DNA from: VRUE01 sp963703235
GTDB taxonomy: Bacteria; Actinomycetota; Thermoleophilia; Solirubrobacterales; 70-9
Assembly: GCA_963703235.1 (NCBI GenBank)
Contig: OY969802.1
Coordinates: 2,108,001 to 2,172,000 of the forward strand
DNA length: 64,000 bases
Direction: 5' to 3'
The notes beneath the pieces were generated by a model that did no database searches, had not been told where the DNA came from, and was given only the letters and a program-made list of their open reading frames with translations. Shown here piece by piece: positions 58,835 through 64,000 of the stretch. Position 1 is the stretch's first letter; each line of letters opens with the position of its first letter. A program made the position numbers and the translations under genes.

Positions 58835-60172
58835 TCAGGCGGCGATCGGCTCTGTCTTCGGCTCGCGCGCCGGGTGGCGGGCGCCGAGCACCACCGGCGT
58901 GCCGTCGCGCGGAGAGAGGGTGATGTTGCGGCGGCCGATCCGCTCCGGAGTGGGGCTGGCCTTGCGCAGCTCGCAGCGGCTGAGGACCTCGCGCAGGACG
59001 ATCCGCATCTCGAACTCGGCGAAGGCGGCGCCGAGGCAGCGGCGGACGCCACCGCCGAACGGGACCCAGGCGTAGGTGTCGGGACCCTCCTCGAGGAAAC
59101 GCTCGGGGCGGAAGGCGAACGGTTCCGGGTAGACGTCGGCGCGGGTGTGGGCGAGCCAAATCGCCGGGGTGACGTCGGTCCCGGCCGGCAGCGTCAGGCC
59201 CTCGACGCTCAGCTCCTTGGCGAGGCGGCGGCCGGCCAGCGGCACCACTGGGCGCAGCCGCAGCGACTCGGTGATCGTCGCCCGCAGGTACTCGTCCTCG
59301 CCGGCCCGCAGCGACTCGCCCAGGCGCCCCAGCTCGCGGGGATGGCGCAGCAGCAGGTCGAAGGTCCAGGCGAGCGCCGTCGCGGTCGTCTCGTGGCCGG
59401 CCAGCAGCAGGGTCATCAGCTGGTCGCGCAGGTCCGTGTCGCTGAGCCCGCCGCCGTCCTCGTAGCGGGCCAGGATCAGCGCCGAGAGGATGTCGTCGCG
59501 CTGCTCCAGGTCGTCCTTGAGGCGGTGCTCGGCGATCTCGGCGTAGAGCAGCTCGTCGACCGCCTTCAGCTGGCCCTCGAACTTGGCCCAGGGACCGCGG
59601 CCGCCGAAGCGGCGGGTCGCGAGGCCGATCAGCTGGGTGCCGGGGGAGGCGGTCTGCTCGAGCACGGTGGTCAACAGCTCGCGCAGCCGCTCTAGGCGCG
59701 GTCCCTCGGCGACGCCGAAGACGACGCGGAGGATCACCTCCAGGGTGATCGCCTGCATCCGCGGGTGGATCGCGAACTCCCCACCGAGCGGCCAGGAGTC
59801 GATCTCGGCGTCGACCAGCTCCTCGACGATCGGCTCGTAGGAGCGCATCCGCTCGCCGTGGAACGGCGGCAGCATCAGCTTGCGGTGGGCGAGGTGGTCG
59901 GCGCCCTCCAGCAGCAGCAGCGAGCGCGAGCCGAGGATCGGCTCCAGCACGATCTCGCGGCCGGGGGGCAGGCCGTGCTCGCGCTCGGTGTAAAGGGCCT
60001 TGATCGCCGCCGGGTCGGAGACCATCACCATCGGCCGCTCGAAGCCGAGGAACTTGACGCTGAAGGAGTCGCCGTAGCGTTCCCGGCACTGCTGCATGAA
60101 GGGGATCGGCCGGAAGGCCCAGCGCAGCGTCTGCATCAAGGGCGACCAGCTCGGTTCGGGCGGCAGGGTCAC
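58835..60172 (-). CDS. Cytochrome P450
   Basis: A 445-residue P450 mono-oxygenase. Seen: I-helix LLLAGHETTATALAW, ESLRLRP (ExxR), PERFLEEGPDTYAWVPFGGG and the heme loop FGGGVRRCLGAAFAEFEM with the Cys ligand. GTG 60172 (VTLPPEPSWSPLMQ) matches the usual start of such P450s; ATG 60238 is possible but would leave only eight bases to divergent purC. Substrate unknown; no redox partner nearby. Confidence 0.9.
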   Translation of the reverse strand: MTLPPEPSWSPLMQTLRWAFRPIPFMQQCRERYGDSFSVKFLGFERPMVMVSDPAAIKALYTEREHGLPPGREIVLEPILGSRSLLLLEGADHLAHRKLMLPPFHGERMRSYEPIVEELVDAEIDSWPLGGEFAIHPRMQAITLEVILRVVFGVAEGPRLERLRELLTTVLEQTASPGTQLIGLATRRFGGRGPWAKFEGQLKAVDELLYAEIAEHRLKDDLEQRDDILSALILARYEDGGGLSDTDLRDQLMTLLLAGHETTATALAWTFDLLLRHPRELGRLGESLRAGEDEYLRATITESLRLRPVVPLAGRRLAKELSVEGLTLPAGTDVTPAIWLAHTRADVYPEPFAFRPERFLEEGPDTYAWVPFGGGVRRCLGAAFAEFEMRIVLREVLSRCELRKASPTPERIGRRNITLSPRDGTPVVLGARHPAREPKTEPIAA

Positions 60173-60246
60173 GGGCGTCAGTCTGGCAGAACTGGCCAGC
60201 GAGCCAGTCCACGGCCGCGCCGTGCGGGTAGCTAGCATCGGCCTCA

Positions 60247-61098
60247 GTGGCCACCGCCGTCGCCGACTTGAAGCTCCACTCCTCGGGGAAGGTGCGCGAG
60301 ATCTACGAGTGGGGGGAAGACCTCTTGATGGTCGCCTCGGACCGGATCTCGATCTACGACGTGGTGATGCCGACGCCGATCCCCGACAAGGGCAAGGTCC
60401 TGAACCGGATCTCCGAATTCTGGTTCGAGCTGACCGGCGACATCGTCCCCAACCACTTCGTCTCCAGCGACGTGCCGGAGGAGGTCGCCGAACGGGCGAT
60501 GCGGGTGCGGCGGCTGCAGATGTACCCGGTCGAGTGCGTGGTCCGCGGCTACCTCTCGGGCTCGGGCTGGAAGGAATACAAGGCGAGCGGCGCGGTCTGC
60601 GGGATCGAGCTGCCCCCAAATCTGCTCGAGTCCGACAAGCTGCCGGAGCCGATCTTCACGCCGGCGACCAAGGCCGAGATCGGCGACCACGACGAGAACG
60701 TCGACTTCGAGCGGGCGGCGGAGATCGTCGGCGACCGGGCGCTGATGGAGGAGCTGCGCCGGATCTCGATCGAGGTCTACAGGCGCGGCGCCGAGCACGC
60801 GGCCGAACGGGGGATCGTCCTCGCCGACACCAAGTTCGAGCTCGGGCGCCACGCCGGCGCCGAGATCGTCCTCGCCGACGAGGTGCTGACGCCCGACTCC
60901 TCGCGCTTCTGGCCGGCAGATCGCTACCAGCCCGGCAGCACCCAGCCGTCCTTCGACAAGCAGTTCGTTCGCGACTGGGCCGACGCGGAGGGCTGGGACC
61001 ACAGGCCGCCCGCGCCCGAGCTGCCGCCGGACGTGGTCGAGCAGACGCGGGCCAAGTACGTCGAGGCCTACGAGCGGCTCGCGGAGCGTTCGTTCTGA
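60247..61098 (+). CDS. purC: SAICAR synthetase
   Basis: A 283-residue enzyme joining CAIR and aspartate. Seen: HSSGKVREIYEWGEDLLMVA, SDRISIYDVVMPTPIPDKG, VECVVRGYLSGSGWKEY, ADTKFELG and DSSRFWPADRYQPGSTQPSF. It starts at GTG 60247 and heads the overlapping purC-purS-purQ-purL unit. Confidence 0.97.
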   Translation: MATAVADLKLHSSGKVREIYEWGEDLLMVASDRISIYDVVMPTPIPDKGKVLNRISEFWFELTGDIVPNHFVSSDVPEEVAERAMRVRRLQMYPVECVVRGYLSGSGWKEYKASGAVCGIELPPNLLESDKLPEPIFTPATKAEIGDHDENVDFERAAEIVGDRALMEELRRISIEVYRRGAEHAAERGIVLADTKFELGRHAGAEIVLADEVLTPDSSRFWPADRYQPGSTQPSFDKQFVRDWADAEGWDHRPPAPELPPDVVEQTRAKYVEAYERLAERSF

Positions 61099-61325
61099 AG
61101 GCCCGGGTCCTGATCCGGCCCAAGGAGGGAATCCTCGACCCGCAGGGCAAGGCGGTCGAGCGGGCGCTGCCGGCGCTCGGCTTCGCGGGGATCGAGCACG
61201 TGCGGGTCGGCCGCCTGGTCGAGCTGGAGGCCGAGGACCCGGAGCGGCTGCCGGAGCTGTGCGAGAAGCTGCTCGCCAACCCGTTGATCGAGGACTTCGA
61301 GATAGAGAGCGTCGACGGCGCCTGA
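61095..61325 (+). CDS. purS: FGAM synthase subunit PurS
   Basis: A 76-residue subunit: KARVLIRPKEGILDPQGKAV, GFAGIEHVRVGRLVELEAED and NPLIEDFEIESVD match PurS. The only plausible start is CTG 61095, overlapping the purC stop (CTGA); GGAG lies about ten bases upstream. The frame is open upstream through purC without a better codon. PurS links PurQ and PurL. Confidence 0.9.
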   Translation: MKARVLIRPKEGILDPQGKAVERALPALGFAGIEHVRVGRLVELEAEDPERLPELCEKLLANPLIEDFEIESVDGA

Positions 61326-61993
61326 TGCGTTGGGGGGTGCTCCAGTTCCCCGGCTCCTGCGACGAGCGGGACGCCCTCCTCGCCTGCTCGCTGATCGGCG
61401 AGGCGCGGCTGGTCTGGCACGAGGAGCGCGACCTCGACGGGTTCGACGCGATCGTCGTCCCCGGCGGCTTCTCCTACGGCGACTACCTGCGGGCCGGCGC
61501 GATCGCCCGCTTCTCGCCGGCGATGGAGGCGGTGGCCGAGCTCGCCGCGGTAGGGCGACCGGTGCTGGGCATCTGCAACGGCTTCCAGGTCCTCTGCGAA
61601 GCGGGTCTGCTGCCGGGCGCCCTGCTGCGCAACGAGAGCCTGCGCTTCGTCTGCCGCCAGCTCGAGTTGATCGCAGCTTTTTCCGGGTCAGAGGACGGAG
61701 AAAGCTGCGACGAATCCAGGGGCGAGCGGCTCTCGATCCCGGCCAAGCACGGCGAAGGGCGCTACTACGCGCCGCCGGCGATGCTCGACGAGATCGAGTC
61801 CGGCGGGCAGGTCGCCTATCGCTACGCGCCGGGGCAGAACCCGAACGGGTCGCTTCGTGACATCGCCGGGGTGACGAACGAGGCCGGCAACGTGCTTGGC
61901 CTGATGCCCCACCCCGAGCACGCGGTCGACGCGATGACGGGGTCCACGGACGGACTGAAGGTGTTCGAGCGGATGGCGGCGGTGGCGGCGTGA
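61325..61993 (+). CDS. purQ: FGAM synthase glutaminase subunit PurQ
   Basis: A 222-residue class I glutamine amidotransferase: VLQFPGSCDERDALLACSLI, VVPGGFSYGDYLRAGAIARF, VLGICNGFQVLCEAGLLPGA (nucleophile Cys) and MPHPEHAVD (His, Glu). ATG 61325 overlaps the purS stop. A hairpin at 61671-61710 encodes IAAFSGSEDGESCDE in a loop region. Confidence 0.96.
   Translation: MRWGVLQFPGSCDERDALLACSLIGEARLVWHEERDLDGFDAIVVPGGFSYGDYLRAGAIARFSPAMEAVAELAAVGRPVLGICNGFQVLCEAGLLPGALLRNESLRFVCRQLELIAAFSGSEDGESCDESRGERLSIPAKHGEGRYYAPPAMLDEIESGGQVAYRYAPGQNPNGSLRDIAGVTNEAGNVLGLMPHPEHAVDAMTGSTDGLKVFERMAAVAA
61671..61710. repeat. Hairpin element inside purQ
   Basis: Fifteen-base arms 61671-61685 and 61696-61710 with one G-T pair; left arm begins TCGCAGCTTT; loop GGTCAGAGGA. 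It is translated in frame. Confidence 0.7.
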
Positions 61994-64000
61994 CGGTCGA
62001 GACCGCCAAGCACCGCGAGCTGGGGCTGACCGACGCCGAGTTCGAGCTCATAGTCGAGAAGCTCGGGCGCGAGCCGAACGACGTCGAGCTGGCGATGTTC
62101 AGCCTGCTCTGGTCCGAGCACTGCGCCTACAAGCACTCGCGCAAGCTGCTGCGGCGGCTGCCGACCGAGGGCGAGCGGGTGGTGATGGGACCGGGCGAGA
62201 ACGCCGGCGCGGTCGACATCGGCTGCGGCTACGCGGTCGCCTTCAAGGTCGAGTCGCACAACCACCCGAGCGCGGTCGAACCTTTCGAGGGGGCGGCGAC
62301 CGGGGTCGGCGGCATCCTCCGCGACGTCTTCGCGCTCGGCGCGCGGCCGATCGCGATCCTCGACTCGCTGCGCTTCGGCGAGCTGGACTCGGAGCGCTCA
62401 CGCTTCCTGCTCGACGGCGCGGTGCGGGGGATCGGCCACTACGGCAACTCGATCGGCGTGCCGACGGTCGGCGGCGAGATCTACTTCGAGCGGCCCTATG
62501 AGCACAACTGCCTGGTCAACGCGATGTGCGTCGGCCTGGCCCGGACCGAGGAGATGGTGCGCGCGGCGGCGGCCGGAGTCGGCAACGCGGTCGTCCTGAT
62601 GGGCGCCTCGACCGGCCGCGACGGGATCGGCGGCGCCTCGGTGCTGGCCTCGGCCGAGCTCGGCGACGGCGACGAGGCGAAGCGGCCGACCGTGCAGATC
62701 GGCGACCCCTTCGAGGAGTCGAAGCTGCTCGAGTGCTGCCTGGAGCTGCTGGGGAAGGGGCTGCTGGTCTCGCTGCAGGACCTCGGCGCCGCCGGCCTCA
62801 CCTCGTCAGCGGGGGAGATGGCCTCGGCCGGCAGCGTCGGCATCGACCTCGACGTGGCCCGGGTGCCGCTGCGCGAGGCCGACATGGAGCCCTTCGAGAT
62901 CATGGTCTCCGAGTCGCAGGAGCGGATGCTCGCCGTAGTCGAGCCGGCGAAGGTCGGCGAGGTGCTGGCGCTCTGCGAGAAATGGCAGACGGGGGCGGCC
63001 GAGATCGGGGTCGTCACCGACAGTGGACTGTTCCGGGTGCTGCGTGATGGGGACTTGGTCGGGGAGATGCCGGTCGAGGCACTGGTCGACGGCTGCCCGC
63101 TCTACGACCTCGACCCGGTCGAGCCCGGGGGGTGGCTCTACGGCAACGAGGACGTGCTGGCCGAACGGGCGGCGTCGGCGGCGGGGCCGTCGGCCGATCT
63201 GGACGACCCGACCGTGGTCCTCTTGGCGCTCCTCGCCTCGCCCAGTGTCGCCTCCAAGCGCTGGGCCTTCGAGCAGTACGACTCCGTCGTCGGCTCGCGC
63301 ACGGCACGGCGGCCGGAGTCGGCCGACGCCGCGGTCCTGGCGATTCCCGAGGCCGACAACGCGATCGCGGTCTCGATCGACGGCAACGGGCGGCGGGTCG
63401 CCTGCGATCCCTACGCCGGCACGGTCGAGGCGGTGCTGGAGTGCGCCCAGAACCTGGCCTGCGTCGGCGCCGAGCCGCTCGGCCTCACCAACTGCCTCAA
63501 CTTCGGCAACCCCGAGAAGCCGGCGCCCGCCTGGCAGCTCGACCGCGCGGTCAGCGGCCTGGCCGACGCCTGCAAGGCGTTCGGCGTCCCGGTCGTCGGC
63601 GGCAACGTCTCCCTCTACAACGAGGGCCCCGAGGGCCCGATCTACCCGACCCCGGTGGTCGGCATGGTCGGCGAGCTGCCCGACCCTTCGCTGGTCGCCG
63701 GCAGCGCCTTCGCCAAGGAGGGCGACGCGATCGGCCTGGTCGGTCCGTTCAAGCCCTCGCTTGCCGGCTCGGAGCTGGCCAAGCTGCGCGGCGCGCTGGG
63801 CTCGGGCCTGCCCGAGCCGGATGTCGGCGCGGTCGCGGCTGCCTGCAAGGCGGTCCGCGCCGCTGTCCGCGCCGGCAAGCTCTCGTCAGCCCACGACGTC
63901 AGCGACGGCGGTCTCGCGGTCAGTCTCGCCGAGTCGGCGATCGGCACCGGCTTCTGCTGCCGGGTCGACCTCGCGCCGTTGCTCGAGCGCGGCTGCTCGG
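61990..64000 (+). CDS. purL: FGAM synthase subunit PurL (partial, runs off the window)
   Basis: The first 670 residues of the small PurL, which is usually about 740. GTG 61990 overlaps the purQ stop (GTGA). Seen: KHRELGLTDAEFELIVEKLG, FSLLWSEHCAYKHSRKLL, ESHNHPSAVEPFEGAATGVG, GGASVLASAELGDG, VSLQDLGAAGLTSSAGEMAS and LTNCLNFGNPEKP, ending in SSAHDVSDGGLAVSLAESAI. It uses ammonia from PurQ to convert FGAR to FGAM. Confidence 0.97.
   Translation, partial: MTVETAKHRELGLTDAEFELIVEKLGREPNDVELAMFSLLWSEHCAYKHSRKLLRRLPTEGERVVMGPGENAGAVDIGCGYAVAFKVESHNHPSAVEPFEGAATGVGGILRDVFALGARPIAILDSLRFGELDSERSRFLLDGAVRGIGHYGNSIGVPTVGGEIYFERPYEHNCLVNAMCVGLARTEEMVRAAAAGVGNAVVLMGASTGRDGIGGASVLASAELGDGDEAKRPTVQIGDPFEESKLLECCLELLGKGLLVSLQDLGAAGLTSSAGEMASAGSVGIDLDVARVPLREADMEPFEIMVSESQERMLAVVEPAKVGEVLALCEKWQTGAAEIGVVTDSGLFRVLRDGDLVGEMPVEALVDGCPLYDLDPVEPGGWLYGNEDVLAERAASAAGPSADLDDPTVVLLALLASPSVASKRWAFEQYDSVVGSRTARRPESADAAVLAIPEADNAIAVSIDGNGRRVACDPYAGTVEAVLECAQNLACVGAEPLGLTNCLNFGNPEKPAPAWQLDRAVSGLADACKAFGVPVVGGNVSLYNEGPEGPIYPTPVVGMVGELPDPSLVAGSAFAKEGDAIGLVGPFKPSLAGSELAKLRGALGSGLPEPDVGAVAAACKAVRAAVRAGKLSSAHDVSDGGLAVSLAESAIGTGFCCRVDLAPLLERGCS

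Overview
Host and evidence for it. The window is GC-rich chromosomal DNA from an actinobacterium. The strongest lineage pointers are the actinobacterial dnaK-grpE-dnaJ-hspR-clpB heat-shock operon, an inositol-lipid cluster (inositol-phosphate synthase, CDP-alcohol phosphatidyltransferase, PAP2 protein), and long secreted NHL-type and collagen-like proteins. The last group is a style I associate with Thermoleophilia/Solirubrobacterales. The order is an inference from protein style; no marker gene was compared.

Layout. 0-9.5 kb: trehalose synthesis (OtsA, TreT), an envelope-stress unit (response regulator, sensor kinase, HtrA protease), thiL, a flippase-like membrane protein and a polyprenol-sugar glycosyltransferase. 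9.5-17.2 kb: cell-wall genes (bifunctional PBP, L,D-transpeptidase), a short MscS channel, a CPBP protease, an unusual tRNA-like RNA with its own terminator, a VapBC pair, an NAD-dependent epimerase and an orotate phosphoribosyltransferase. 17.2-24.9 kb: a consensus-type promoter followed by three secreted proteins; a one-base frameshift fuses the first two. 24.9-36.2 kb: an accessory hotspot built around tRNA-Arg(CCT). It has one intact tRNA, one 3' half and two 5' halves left as direct repeats, a frameshifted tyrosine integrase with an excisionase-like partner, an IS481-family and an IS3-family element, remnants of both IS and host genes, and several toxin/defence-like pairs: Swt1-type HEPN with a DUF5343-like gene, retropepsin with a DUF5678-like protein, HEPN with MNT, and an AbiEii-like nucleotidyltransferase with a small partner. 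36.3-44.7 kb: a DUF6036-like unit, uracil-DNA glycosylase, a glycosyltransferase/PHP gene, the inositol-lipid cluster, endonuclease III, a membrane-anchored cytochrome c and a secreted endonuclease/exonuclease/phosphatase-fold protein. 44.9-51.7 kb: the chaperone operon. 51.8-54.5 kb: a membrane protein coupled to a multidomain wall hydrolase. 54.5-64 kb: purine biosynthesis (purD, purE, purB, then purC, purS, purQ, purL running off the right edge), interrupted by a decayed toxin-antitoxin pair, a thioredoxin-fold protein and a cytochrome P450.

How it fits together. Core metabolism is organised in tightly overlapping operons (ATGA/GTGA junctions are frequent). The accessory block is a stack of insertions at one tRNA anticodon loop. 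At least seven genes carry single-base frameshifts, often in short G/C runs, and four loci also look internally shortened. Decay and base-calling or assembly error cannot be told apart from the sequence alone, so frame-broken genes are marked as such. Perfect or near-perfect hairpins sit inside three otherwise normal genes (thiL, a glycosyltransferase, purQ), and a related CACCC-ATA-GGGTG hairpin recurs at gene ends and in the dnaK leader.
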